Positions 52,802-62,254 of a stretch of DNA of 64,000 nt are shown here, piece after piece. The stretch is from Lachancea dasiensis (lineage: Eukaryota; Ascomycota; Saccharomycetes; Saccharomycetales; Saccharomycetaceae), in assembly GCA_900074725.1 (NCBI GenBank), contig LT598454.1, positions 378,854 through 442,853 on the forward strand, written 5' to 3'. A program made the position numbers and the translations under genes. The notes below the pieces were generated by a model, which worked only from the letters and a program-made list of their open reading frames with translations, had not been told where the DNA came from and did no database searches. Numbering within the stretch: position 1 is the stretch's first letter; the number at the start of each line of letters is the position of its first letter.

Positions 52802-52936
52802 TGTGATTGTTTGGCTAAAAGGCTATCTGCCTTTCAAAGATCTACTACTTATTAATTACAGATATTGAAGAACGAAATTCGTTATTAAGATACATAGCGT
52901 TAACAAAGTTCAAAGCACAGACTTTATTCTTCCGGG

Positions 52937-53620
52937 ATGGATGCTTTACTTTTTAACCTGGCGGGTGATGTGCCAGTTGTAACAAAGACTTGGACTGCTG
53001 GCATTGTGGTCATGTCTGTGCTGACGAGCACCACCATCGTGGATCCAAATAAGACGTTGTACAATTTCGATCTAGCATTCAAAAGGGGTCAATACCTCCG
53101 GGTTTTGTATTCTTTCTTCGACTACGGTGAGCTTAACATGCTTTTCTTCTTTGGTTTGCTACTTATGCTTTCACAGCTGGCAGCTGTGGAGAAGACGGTA
53201 GGGAGCCGGGGACAGTTTCTTTGGATGATATTCGTGATGGCAGTGCTGGTAATCGGCATGAGTAAATGGATTCAACCGTATGAGTCGCTTGCTCAGGTTA
53301 TACATAAGAATCTGCTGTATTACAAAATACGGAGGGACATCGAGACGATAGACGCCGCGCGAGGAGGAGGAAACGTAGCGTCCCCGCTGATGTTTCGTGT
53401 GTTCTGCGATGTAATGCAGCTAAAAAACATTCATAGTATATGGGGAATTTTGATGACATATCTCCCGGGCCATTTGTACTACTTTTTGGAACAAGTAGTG
53501 AGTAAAATATATGGTGTGGATGTATGCCAGCCACCTAACAAGTGGTTCAAATTTACCTTGAGGTCAGAAGCCAATTCTCCAGAAAGCCACGATGCAGACA
53601 ATGAACACTTACAGGAATGA
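52937..53620 (+). CDS. DER1: Der1, derlin of the ERAD-L (Hrd1) pathway
   Basis: 227 codons (S. cerevisiae Der1, YBR201W, 211). Rhomboid pseudoprotease: L-A-F-K-R-G-Q-Y-L-R-V-L-Y-S-F-F-D-Y-G corresponds to the derlin loop, followed by hydrophobic helices (M-L-F-F-F-G-L-L-L-M-L-S-Q-L) and W-G-I-L-M-T-Y-L-P-G-H-L-Y-Y-F. No rhomboid Ser/His dyad is seen, as expected for derlins. An ER membrane protein that helps form the retrotranslocation path for misfolded lumenal proteins with Hrd1, Usa1 and Hrd3. The C-terminal tail is acidic. Confidence 0.93.
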   Translation: MDALLFNLAGDVPVVTKTWTAGIVVMSVLTSTTIVDPNKTLYNFDLAFKRGQYLRVLYSFFDYGELNMLFFFGLLLMLSQLAAVEKTVGSRGQFLWMIFVMAVLVIGMSKWIQPYESLAQVIHKNLLYYKIRRDIETIDAARGGGNVASPLMFRVFCDVMQLKNIHSIWGILMTYLPGHLYYFLEQVVSKIYGVDVCQPPNKWFKFTLRSEANSPESHDADNEHLQE

Positions 53621-53740
53621 CCGGCTGCAACGAGATTGAAGCTAAATGCTAGAACGGATGGTAATAGAGCATAACAGGGGCCGAAAGCTGTGTTCGTGCT
53701 ATAAAAGATGCTAATACATGACTACCAAAATAATTTTGGC

Positions 53741-54481
53741 TCACCATAGGAGTGCTACATTGGCAAACGAGTCGTCACTGTCAACCGACGAAGAGGGCAA
53801 CGGTTTTCTTTTCTTCTCGGGCCACCCAAGAGAATTGTCGCGCTCTTGAAACAGCATCTTGCCGATTCTCTTGTTGACATATTGAAGTTCTAGCCGATGC
53901 TGGGCGTTGCGGTCGGTCCTCGTCTTCGTTCTTTCCGGCAAAAAAGTGATATCAGCCACGTCCTGCGTGTCGATGCGGTGCCACTTGGCCACGAATTGGA
54001 GGTTCTGTTCCTCGCTCAAACTTCCGCCTGTGAGAACCCTGGCAAATGCCAGATCTCCCTGACTCGCCGAGGACTTCAACTCGGCAGAGTTCAACTCCTC
54101 TTGGATGCGTTCCAATAAACATGCGTTGGTGACCGACGTGTCACGCAATTGCAGCGTACCAACAGCCGTGGCAAACTGGTGGAACTGGTGAGCCAGTTTA
54201 TGAACGGATTCATCCTGCGGTCTTTTCTTGTCTTGCACTATGCGTGCAACCTTTTCGTCACACGATCGCACAGCTTCATAATCTACAGACGGGGCTCCAA
54301 AATCTTGGTCCTTGTGGTCCCGCGGGTTGAATTGAGGTCTTTGAGGTAGTATGGCCCTTAAGTTGGAGCTGTTCGCACCTTTCGCAATCTTTTTGGCACG
54401 TTTGTTCGGGATCTTGGCAGGCGATGAAAGGGCCAACGCTTTCCCCGCGGGTTTGTTGCGAGACGAGCGTCTCAATTTCAT
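53741..54481 (-). CDS. Uncharacterised nuclear-type protein, YPL068C type
   Basis: 246 codons from ATG 54481 (YPL068C has about 293). The first 40 residues are rich in Lys/Arg (R-R-S-S-R-N-K-P, N-K-R-A-K-K-I-A-K-G), a likely nuclear signal. The middle is helical (V-H-K-L-A-H-Q-F-H-Q-F-A-T-A-V), and the C-terminus has W-P-E-K-K-R-K-P followed by an acidic stretch. The call rests on position: BTS1 and YPL067C flank it on chromosome XVI. No domain that I can name. Confidence 0.72.
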   Translation of the reverse strand: MKLRRSSRNKPAGKALALSSPAKIPNKRAKKIAKGANSSNLRAILPQRPQFNPRDHKDQDFGAPSVDYEAVRSCDEKVARIVQDKKRPQDESVHKLAHQFHQFATAVGTLQLRDTSVTNACLLERIQEELNSAELKSSASQGDLAFARVLTGGSLSEEQNLQFVAKWHRIDTQDVADITFLPERTKTRTDRNAQHRLELQYVNKRIGKMLFQERDNSLGWPEKKRKPLPSSSVDSDDSFANVALLW

Positions 54482-54763
54482 GTTTAAAGAAGAGCCAGGT
54501 TCACCAACCTTGCTAAGCCGATGGTTGGCGCTAAAGCGATGGTGTGCAGGGCTAACTGGTGAAGGTCTCGAAAAAATGCTTCAAAAGAAACGGCAGTGCG
54601 ATGAGCCGTGCAAAATGATAAGCGAACACAGGAAGTGAAGATTGTAAGTTTTAGTGGTCTAAAGATCCAGTAAGGTGTGGTCTTGTCAATTCTCAAGCTA
54701 TTGCCCGAGCCGTTTGGTTTCTCGAAAGTTTCTGTAAAAGTTGTATATCATAAGGGTCTTGGA

Positions 54764-55321
54764 TTATTTACCGTCTTCAACCGGGCGGAAACCGCTTTCT
54801 AGCATTTCAGTGATGCAATTCACGTCGGGGGAATTGACGAGGAGGTGGATATGCGAGATGGTCTTAACACTCTGCAAGTGTGGGTAGTTGATAAACCAGG
54901 CATAAGTGCGTACGCGGTACCGTTCGAGATTCGTGCGCAAGAAGCGCTCGATGAGGTCTCGGACGGCTGGCACCTGCTGCCGGGAATTGGCCACGTACAG
55001 CGGGATTGGGAGCTTGCTCCACAAAACCAAATGATGCACTTCCGAAGGGAAGTCGTAAGGGAAGTCATTGGGAAGCAAAGTGTATAGCGTGGGACTGGAT
55101 AGGATCGCCGTGGGCGTGTCTTGGTGCTGGAGGGCCAGCTGGCGAAGCAGCTCGCGGTCCCATTGTAGTTTTTCGTCGACCACCACATCGACGACCGTGG
55201 TGTTCCGCTGTAGCAGTTCTTGCTTGTACTTGTGGTACCTCTCGGTAGTCTGGGCTGTTCGCTGGAGCAGCTGCAGTTCGCCCGCCGCGATCAGTTGCAC
55301 GATTTGGTCCCACGAATGCAT
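54764..55321 (-). CDS. DUF3605 (GIG1-like) protein, YPL067C type
   Basis: 185 codons from ATG 55321; GTG 55339 upstream is not a start, and a TAA precedes it. Contains D-F-P-Y-D-F-P-S-E-V-H-H-L-V-L-W-S-K, the signature of DUF3605, whose Candida member GIG1 responds to N-acetylglucosamine. Also R-T-Y-A-W-F-I-N-Y-P-H-L-Q-S-V-K-T-I-S-H-I-H-L near the end. YPL067C (198 residues) is the S. cerevisiae match. The pattern hints at a small enzyme, but no reaction is established that I know of. Confidence 0.85.
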   Translation of the reverse strand: MHSWDQIVQLIAAGELQLLQRTAQTTERYHKYKQELLQRNTTVVDVVVDEKLQWDRELLRQLALQHQDTPTAILSSPTLYTLLPNDFPYDFPSEVHHLVLWSKLPIPLYVANSRQQVPAVRDLIERFLRTNLERYRVRTYAWFINYPHLQSVKTISHIHLLVNSPDVNCITEMLESGFRPVEDGK

Positions 55322-55537
55322 CAACGAGGTCAACAGCACAAAAGCGGCCCGCTGTTACTGAAGTAGATCCTCGACCGGGCTGTCTGTGTACGATCTTCCA
55401 CACCAGTATGTCTCCCGTGTCGAACAAAGTCATATTAAAGCTCATGACAATAAATATTATATATAATTAATGGTACTACTAACACCAACGCTAGCTTATA
55501 CGAATTAAATGCCTCAATGTTTCCAAGCAGCTCGCAA

Positions 55538-55828
55538 TCAAACCAGCTTCTGGAACACGCTGCGGGGATTGTTCCTGCCTTTGACGCCAGCGTCCGGATC
55601 CCTACTCGATTCGCGCCACGGTAAGGCAAAGGGTAACACAAACCCGAGCGTCAAGTAGAACATGTAAATCTTGGAAGACGTATTCAGCGGGCATCGCGTC
55701 GCCGCCGCCGGCTCCTGGTACGTGGTAAAGCGTCTGCGCGACAATTTGCGCGCTGTTTGCTGTGCTGTTCGTTGCACCGCCAGTTGCACCGATCCTGATC
55801 TCCGCAGCAGCGTATAATAATGGTTCAT
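55538..55828 (-). CDS. Small mitochondrial membrane protein, possibly YBR201C-A type
   Basis: 96 codons from ATG 55828. The N-terminus is rich in Arg, Gln and Ala without acidic residues (T-L-L-R-R-S-G-S-V-Q-L-A-V-Q-R-T), with R-R-R-F-T-T near 31-36 as a likely presequence cleavage region. One membrane segment follows (Y-M-F-Y-L-T-L-G-F-V-L-P-F-A-L-P-W). The F-x-L-P-F pattern after a short Lys/Ser segment recalls the COX7C/Cox8 family. In synteny it falls between DER1 (YBR201W) and MCM7 (YBR202W), where S. cerevisiae has YBR201C-A. Both identities are tentative. Confidence 0.6.
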   Translation of the reverse strand: MNHYYTLLRRSGSVQLAVQRTAQQTARKLSRRRFTTYQEPAAATRCPLNTSSKIYMFYLTLGFVLPFALPWRESSRDPDAGVKGRNNPRSVFQKLV

Positions 55829-56019
55829 GGGTGCTATGCTATAGTGTATGCGTATATCTTTGTACTTGAGAGCAATGAGGACTGCTGTCGGTGCAAGGCG
55901 AAATCTTAGGATGCTATTAGTGCTCTACTTTTATGTGATGTGGCAATTACTTCAAGCACCTTTCAGGTCTACAAACGAGCACTTCCCGCTCGCTACCTAC
56001 GCCACCGCAGGGTTTATAA

Positions 56020-56406
56020 ATGGTGTCGTTGCTGGAGTTCTCGAGACAGAAGTCTGGAGATACATCCTTACTACGCGGAATATATCGCGAGTTTGCCAAC
56101 AAACGTATGCGCTTATCTGTGGGCCCTACGCATGAACTTTTCCAACATTCACAACAGCTCCAGCGGCTCATCTTAGGGCGTGAGAACCCACCAGCTACCT
56201 CACTGGCCCGAGACATTGAGGTCTGTCTCGGACTAGAAGGAAAATATCACACCATGTTGAAAAAAAAAGATGCTCTCAATCATACGATGATGCGAGTCTC
56301 GGAAACGGCGAGCCAGGACAGAATGAGACACAGGCAGACGAGGAGGTGTGGAATAAAGCAGAAGCGGCGCAAAATGCCAGGAACGAGCAAGCCACCGGTG
56401 AGATGA
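56020..56406 (+). CDS. Possible small protein with LYR-like motif
   Basis: 128 codons from ATG 56020, divergent from the gene at 55828 with 191 bp between starts. Residues 16-45 (L-L-R-G-I-Y-R-E-F-A-N-K-R-M-R-L) resemble the [LI]-Y-R...R/F opening of mitochondrial LYR proteins. The helical segment H-E-L-F-Q-H-S-Q-Q-L-Q-R-L follows. The C-terminal 45 residues are very basic and look less protein-like. A different-frame ATG ORF (55848-56135) overlaps it. No S. cerevisiae gene is known to me at this place. Confidence 0.35.
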   Translation: MVSLLEFSRQKSGDTSLLRGIYREFANKRMRLSVGPTHELFQHSQQLQRLILGRENPPATSLARDIEVCLGLEGKYHTMLKKKDALNHTMMRVSETASQDRMRHRQTRRCGIKQKRRKMPGTSKPPVR

Positions 56407-57182
56407 GAAAGTGGCATAGAAAGAAGCCCGCTCGTGTATAATGAAGAAACCTTGTATTCGAGATGAGAGTCTCGTGAAGCACCGGGGCGAAGCCAAGTGA
56501 AGGGCCCAGCGAGTGGTGTATCCAGAAGGCGGGAAAATGGGCCATGGGCGTGTGAGTTGCCGGGTTTAGTATGTAGCAGGGTACATCACTTTATACTATT
56601 CTGACGCACCGGGTGGTTTGATCGCGTAGACAAGGCTCGGCACCAGAGCGGCGACCAAGGGGCAGTGAGGGAGCCCAAACATTAGTAAGGGTGCGGATCT
56701 GCGTTAAAGATTGGCTTCAAAACGTTGGGCCCGTCCAAAATCTTCCGACAGATGGACTGGGCCGTGGGACCGGCGAGGCTATTTACTTGGCAAGGCACTG
56801 GCACCTGAGGGCGTTTAAAATGTAACTTGAGGTGGCCCGTTGGCGGTGGTTTTGTCGCTTTAGGAGAATATCCGCGTTCTAGCGCTCCAATTGTAAAGTG
56901 GAGCCCAGATAAAACCCTTTTAGAGCTCTGGAAGAGCGCAAGCTCTTGCCTCAGACTATCACGAACTCGTTCAAGCCCAAGCGAAGGCTTTGGGACGGCG
57001 TCGTTTTACTTTGACTCTCGTTCGGATCGCTTTGTACTAATCTGACATCAGATTTTTACTACTCGAAAAGGTAAACATAAATTGGTATCATCTCTAGAAA
57101 CCTAACCGACAGCATCTATAATCCGACTAGCGCAGTTGTAAAAGCTCTCTTCCCACCTTCCAGGCATCTACTCCCACCCCCA
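56407..57182 (+). other. 0.78-kb region upstream of MCM7
   Basis: No conserved frame. I looked for MCB (ACGCGT) and Mcm1-type ECB sites expected of an MCM gene and did not see a clear one. Confidence 0.35.
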
Positions 57183-59654
57183 ATGAGTGCGGCACTTCCG
57201 TCCATACAAATTCCTGTGGACTATGCTCAAATTCAAACCACTCTAGAAGACTTTCTGGTGCATTTCAAAAACAACACGTTCTCGAGCGCGACGGCCCAGG
57301 ACGAACTCGCCGATGAGGACATGGACGTTGGAAGTGGCCCCAAGTATATGTCTTTGCTACAGAAGGTTGCGAATCGTGAACTTCACACTTTGCTTATCGA
57401 GCTTGACGATCTGCAGAGATACGAGAATGAAAAACTCCTGACTTCCGAGTCCGCTTCGATGGGGATAGTACAAACGCTGCTCCAGAACTCGTACCATTTC
57501 ATAGAGCTCTTCAGTCGTGCTGTCGACAAGTTGCTCCCCCCTCCAACCCGAGAAATCGACTATAAGGATGACGTTCTAGATGTGATTTTGTATCAGCGGA
57601 AGCTGCGCAACGATAGACTACTGTCAGACAGGCGTACAGAACTCTCAGCAGAGGCTCCTGGTGAGTTTCAAGACGAGAACCTGATGCGTGAGATTGCAGA
57701 ACAAGAGTCCGATCTGTTTCCCGCCAAACTAACCAGACGCTACAACCTTTACTTCAAGCCGCTCAGCTCCATCTACAGTCCGAAATGGCGAGCTCCACTT
57801 CCGGTGCGGGAAATAAAGGGTGATCGCCTAGGTCAATTGATCACTGTGAGCGGGATCGTCACTCGGGTTTCCGACGTTAAGCCAGCTGTCATGGTCAACG
57901 CTTACACCTGTGACCAATGTGGTTATGAAGTCTTCCAAGAGGTGAACTCTCGTACTTTCACACCTCTAGTGGACTGTACCTCTGAACAATGCTCTCAAAA
58001 CCAAACAAAGGGTCAGCTGTTCATGAGCACAAGAGCGTCCAAGTTCAATGCCTTCCAGGAATGCAAGATCCAAGAGTTGTCGGAGCAAGTGCCAATTGGG
58101 CACATCCCCAGGAGTTTGACTATTCACATTAACGGCGCTCTGGTCAGGAGCTTGAGCCCTGGCGATGTGGTAGACGTCACTGGTATTTATATGCCTTCTC
58201 CATACACAGGTTTCAAAGCTCTTAAGGCTGGTCTTTTGACAGAAACCTATCTGGAGGCACAACATGTGTTTCAACACAAAAAGAAGTTTGCAGCATTTGA
58301 AATAACGCCTGAAACAGAAGCAAGAGTGATGTCCATAGCAGCGCAGGGTGATGTTTACAACAGGCTGGCCAAATCAATCGCACCTGAAATCTACGGAAAC
58401 CTTGACGTTAAGAAGGCGCTTTTATTGCTGCTAGTCGGTGGTGTGGACAAAAAAGTTGGGGACGGCATGAAAATCAGAGGTGATATCAATGTCTGCCTAA
58501 TGGGTGATCCAGGTGTTGCCAAGTCTCAATTATTAAAGTCTATTTGCAAAATCTCACCTAGAGGGGTCTATACCACAGGAAAAGGTTCCTCGGGTGTCGG
58601 CCTGACTGCAGCTGTAATGAAAGATCCTGTAACGGATGAAATGGTGCTTGAAGGCGGTGCGTTAGTTTTGTCAGATAATGGTATTTGTTGTATTGACGAA
58701 TTTGACAAGATGGACGAAAGTGACAGAACTGCAATCCACGAAGTTATGGAGCAGCAGACAATCTCTATCTCCAAGGCAGGTATCAACACAACTTTGAATG
58801 CCAGAACTTCCATCTTGGCCGCTGCCAATCCTCTATATGGTAGGTACAACCCTCGGCTATCACCACTTGAAAATATTAACCTGCCTGCTGCGCTGCTGAC
58901 CAGATTCGATATTTTATTCTTGTTGCTGGACCTGCCAAATCGCGACGATGACGAAAAGCTTGCTGAGCACGTAGCTTTTGTTCATATGCACAACAAGCAA
59001 CCTGACCTGGGCTTTGAGCCATTGGAGCAGAGTCAAATGAGAGAATTCATCGCTTACGCCAAGACAAAGAGGCCTACCATGAGCCGCGAGGTCAATGAGT
59101 ATGTGGTACAGTCTTACATCAGGATGAGACAGGATTCTAAGAAGGCCATGGACTCGAGGTTTTCCTTCGGCCAAGCTACCCCAAGAACGTTACTGGCAGT
59201 CATTAGAATATCACAGGCGTTGGCCAAACTGCGTTTCAGCGAAAAAGTGGAATTCGATGACGTTGAGGAGGCTCTCAGACTTATCCAAGTTTCGAAGGAG
59301 TCTTTGTACCAGGATGGTCGCAAGAACGCCGAGGACGAAAATCCAACTACGAAAATCTACACTATCATCAAGAACTTGGCCCGCGATGGATCCCAAATGC
59401 AGCGCAGTCTGCCTTTTGATCTTATTGTGAAAACTACCAGATCCAGAGGTTTCACTATGTTGCAGCTGAATAGCTGTATCGAAGAATACGCCTACTTAGG
59501 GATTTGGAGTTTAGTTGACGAAGGTGCTACTCTGCAGTTTCTGAACCAGGGTGCGGACGATGCTGGTGAGTTCAACTCGCAAGGAACCTCTGTGTCTACC
59601 CCTGTGCCGGCTATAGACACCGAGCACAGTGATCTGGACATGGGTGAATTGTGA
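57183..59654 (+). CDS. MCM7: Mcm7, replicative helicase subunit
   Basis: 823 codons (S. cerevisiae Mcm7/Cdc47, YBR202W, 845). The N-terminal domain has the zinc ribbon C-D-Q-C...C-x4-C from about residue 242. The MCM AAA+ core has Walker A G-D-P-G-V-A-K-S at about 441, Walker B C-C-I-D-E-F-D-K-M near 502 and the arginine-finger motif L-L-T-R-F-D near 571. The end shows Mcm7-specific F-G-Q-A-T-P-R-T-L-L-A and V-S-K-E-S-L-Y blocks. Part of the Mcm2-7 ring of the CMG helicase, loaded at origins in G1. Confidence 0.97.
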   Translation: MSAALPSIQIPVDYAQIQTTLEDFLVHFKNNTFSSATAQDELADEDMDVGSGPKYMSLLQKVANRELHTLLIELDDLQRYENEKLLTSESASMGIVQTLLQNSYHFIELFSRAVDKLLPPPTREIDYKDDVLDVILYQRKLRNDRLLSDRRTELSAEAPGEFQDENLMREIAEQESDLFPAKLTRRYNLYFKPLSSIYSPKWRAPLPVREIKGDRLGQLITVSGIVTRVSDVKPAVMVNAYTCDQCGYEVFQEVNSRTFTPLVDCTSEQCSQNQTKGQLFMSTRASKFNAFQECKIQELSEQVPIGHIPRSLTIHINGALVRSLSPGDVVDVTGIYMPSPYTGFKALKAGLLTETYLEAQHVFQHKKKFAAFEITPETEARVMSIAAQGDVYNRLAKSIAPEIYGNLDVKKALLLLLVGGVDKKVGDGMKIRGDINVCLMGDPGVAKSQLLKSICKISPRGVYTTGKGSSGVGLTAAVMKDPVTDEMVLEGGALVLSDNGICCIDEFDKMDESDRTAIHEVMEQQTISISKAGINTTLNARTSILAAANPLYGRYNPRLSPLENINLPAALLTRFDILFLLLDLPNRDDDEKLAEHVAFVHMHNKQPDLGFEPLEQSQMREFIAYAKTKRPTMSREVNEYVVQSYIRMRQDSKKAMDSRFSFGQATPRTLLAVIRISQALAKLRFSEKVEFDDVEEALRLIQVSKESLYQDGRKNAEDENPTTKIYTIIKNLARDGSQMQRSLPFDLIVKTTRSRGFTMLQLNSCIEEYAYLGIWSLVDEGATLQFLNQGADDAGEFNSQGTSVSTPVPAIDTEHSDLDMGEL

Positions 59655-59980
59655 TGGAGCAGGAACGGTTCTTACGCCCCACTTCCGGAGCAGGCTTAAG
59701 GTTCAATAAGGGACGCGGTGATCGATGACCATGTATAATGTTACATATGTTTTTGGGCCCCATAAGGCACCGCTGTAGTATATCAAAGACTCTGACCATC
59801 AGTTGGTTCCTGGAAAAGCTACTTAAACACGCAGTCTGTATGAATGCGTGTTGAACCGGTAGTGCACATGATCGCGGCCCACGAGATTTGGCGGTTCTTC
59901 GCGCGTTATGGTGTTCATGCCACTTTCGAACAGTCGCAGATAAGCAGTGGTGTCCTGTATTACAACCAAGCTCTACTGGT
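59655..59980 (+). other. MCM7-RGL1 intergenic region
   Basis: 326 bp containing the MCM7 3' end and RGL1 promoter. Nothing distinct seen. Confidence 0.4.
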
Positions 59981-61355
59981 ATGACACGACCTGTCATTTC
60001 CCTCAAGCCTAGTTATAATTCCATTATTAGAGGGTGCCCCGGCTTGCCGGAAACGTTGGTATGTGTTAAAGCATTTAACCTTCCAAAGTGAATTCATTTA
60101 TACTGACCTGAACACTCATTGGTATCAGCCAAGGCTGGAATGCGAACTCCGAATAAGGTCAAGCGATGGGAGGGCTTTCCGAATCGAAGCTCTAGAGGTG
60201 ACTTTAAAGACAACCGAGGCTCTCAACAGCTCTAGCCACAGTTTTACGTCAAGGACCAAAGTTGAAAAGGTTGTTACACACTATAGGAAAACTATCACGG
60301 TTTCGAGCAAAAAGGTGATAGGGGTGGATGTCCCACTCACCATAGGGGTTCCTGACGATATTAAGGAGACCAATTATAATCATCGGTTTGGAAGCTGCTC
60401 CACCGTCTTCGAATGCAAAGTTACTTATTTGACAGTCGAAGGTAATCCTCTAACTACAAGCTTCAATACTGCAGTTAATGTTGAGCGCTATGACATTTTG
60501 GCATCCTCGAAGTTCTCACAGCCTCTAAGTCGGAACTATCTATCTCCGGATAAGAAAGTCCAAGTCAGATATGAGGTACGAAATCCATGTGTGACCACCG
60601 ACGATCTGCTTCATTTGAAGATATGTGCCACACCTAACCTGGCAAATAACACCTTCAGTGCTAGCCCAAGAAGATTTAGTAAAAAGTTGAAGTTGAAGGC
60701 GATCGTGTTTGAAGTCAAAGAATACCTAGAAACATTTGATTCCCATGTCGACGCCAAGGAGAACATAATCCACACAGTGGCGAAGCCTGTCGATGAGACT
60801 CTCCCAGTGTCAGGCTCTCAATTTGATTGCGACGTTCGAATTTTGACCAAGAACTTGCAATTCAAGCAATACGAAATGTCACTCAATGAACCCGCCGTTC
60901 TGTTTAGACTGCCAGATCATCCAGCGGATTTGACAGAAACACCACCCGAGACTGTTCTGCTGAAAAGCAAAAAATATTTGCAGCCTTTCCACTACCACAC
61001 CTCAATTAGTACGCGAGGGCGACTCTTTTCCGTTACTCATGGTGTTACAATGAGGTTTAAATTTGGCAACGCCAAAGACTTTGAGATTCACCAGCCGATT
61101 GATATCTCCCCATGGGTTAGAGTGCAGCTAAACCACATCGACAACGTTATCAATCGAGAAAGAGAAGTTGCCAAGAATGCAAGAGCATTTTACGAATCCT
61201 TTGGCGGAATAAGAAGACGAAAGAGTTCTGGAGAGCTAGAGTACCCCTCCCTTCCGCCAGTTGTTTATTTGCCGGACAAAGAAACTTTGCAGGAGTTAGG
61301 AATACATTACGATGCAAGCTTCAAGAGCCCGAAACGAGTCTTGGTTATCGAGTAG
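59981..61355 (+). CDS. RGL1: Rgl1-type arrestin-like protein, with short intron
   Basis: Exon 1 59981-60058 (26 codons) and exon 2 60129-61355 give 434 residues. The join makes I-R-G-C-P-G-L-P-E-T-L-P-R-L-E-C-E-L-R-I-R, which matches YPL066W as I remember it. The long frame alone has no ATG before residue 267, so splicing is required. Other blocks: I-G-V-D-V-P-L-T-I-G-V-P-D-D-I-K-E-T-N-Y-N and L-E-Y-P-S-L-P-P. S. cerevisiae Rgl1 (479 residues) modulates Rho1 signalling with Tus1. The arrestin-type beta fold is inferred from sequence. The VPS28 neighbour agrees with YPL066W-YPL065W. Confidence 0.9.
60059..60128 (+). other. Spliceosomal intron of RGL1 ortholog (70 nt)
   Basis: GTATGT at 60059-60064, branch-like TACTGAC at 60101-60107 and TATCAG ending at 60128. 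Near the lower size limit for yeast introns. Phase 0. S. cerevisiae YPL066W has no intron. Confidence 0.88.
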
Positions 61356-61564
61356 CCAGCCAAGCAGTGCCATAGCAGGCGTCGCGATCGTGTAAGTAGG
61401 ATCCATGTAACTAAATGTTGATGCTTTTCACAACGTCTAACGTGACCTCACTCATGTGAAGTTGGTCAAGATATCCCATAATTGAAGCAAGACGCTACCT
61501 TAACTCATTTCAGGGTTAAAACCATCCTCTGGACGTTGTATAAGCGGTCTTGACCAGGTCCGAA

Positions 61565-62233
61565 ATGGCTAGTCACAAACTCCTTCATGAAGTGCCGCTT
61601 TTCGACCATTTTACTACTGCTCGACAACGCGAGACCTCAGAAACGTTGGCTGAGATTTATTCCTTGGTAGTTGTTCTTGACCAGGTAGAAAAAGCGTATT
61701 TGAGAGACTGCCTGTCGGGTAGCGAATATACGACTATCGTGAATAAGCTTTTGGCCCAATACAAGACGTATTTGGACAATGATGACGTGCAGAAGGAATT
61801 TGGAGATTTACGAACCTTTAAAGAGAAATACAACATCAGCGCATCCAATGCTATCACCAGGATAGAACGTGGAATGCCCGTGACCGTGGAGCATGGAATT
61901 AGAAGTGAACAGGATACTAGTGCATCGCTCAGTGGGAGTGCTCAATTTAGCGGAAAGGCAGTGGCGGAGGCCACTGGTAACTTCATAACAGTCATGGATG
62001 CCCTCAAACTCAATTACCGTGCAAAAGACCAGCTACATCCTTTGATGTCAGAGCTCCTTCTGAGTATCAACAGAGTGAGCTCTCAGGATTTCGAGCATCG
62101 CCAAAGCCTCGTGGACTGGATTGTCAAAGTGAACAAGATGAGGGTCGCAGAAAAACTGACTGAGGATGACGCCCGAGAACTGCTGTTTTGCTTGGAGTCT
62201 GCTTATAAGAATTTTTACACTTTGCTCGAGTGA
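61565..62233 (+). CDS. VPS28: Vps28, ESCRT-I subunit
   Basis: 222 codons from ATG 61565; the frame's TTG at 61550 is not the start. S. cerevisiae Vps28 (YPL065W) has 242. The N-terminal core region contains E-V-P-L-F-D, I-Y-S-L-V-V-V-L-D-Q-V-E-K-A-Y-L-R-D and F-K-E-K-Y-N. The C-terminal four-helix bundle begins at F-I-T-V-M-D-A-L-K-L-N-Y and binds the Vps36 zinc finger of ESCRT-II in known structures. Part of ESCRT-I with Vps23, Vps37 and Mvb12, and thus in the same sorting pathway as BRO1 at the other end of the window. Confidence 0.95.
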   Translation: MASHKLLHEVPLFDHFTTARQRETSETLAEIYSLVVVLDQVEKAYLRDCLSGSEYTTIVNKLLAQYKTYLDNDDVQKEFGDLRTFKEKYNISASNAITRIERGMPVTVEHGIRSEQDTSASLSGSAQFSGKAVAEATGNFITVMDALKLNYRAKDQLHPLMSELLLSINRVSSQDFEHRQSLVDWIVKVNKMRVAEKLTEDDARELLFCLESAYKNFYTLLE

Positions 62234-62254
62234 AATGAGCAGCGGGTTTCAATT

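Noticed and set aside
55848-56135. 95-codon plus-strand ORF overlapping the LYR-like ORF
   Set aside because: ATG-started, but the frame overlaps a more protein-like ORF and has no recognised motif; only one of the two can be a normal gene.
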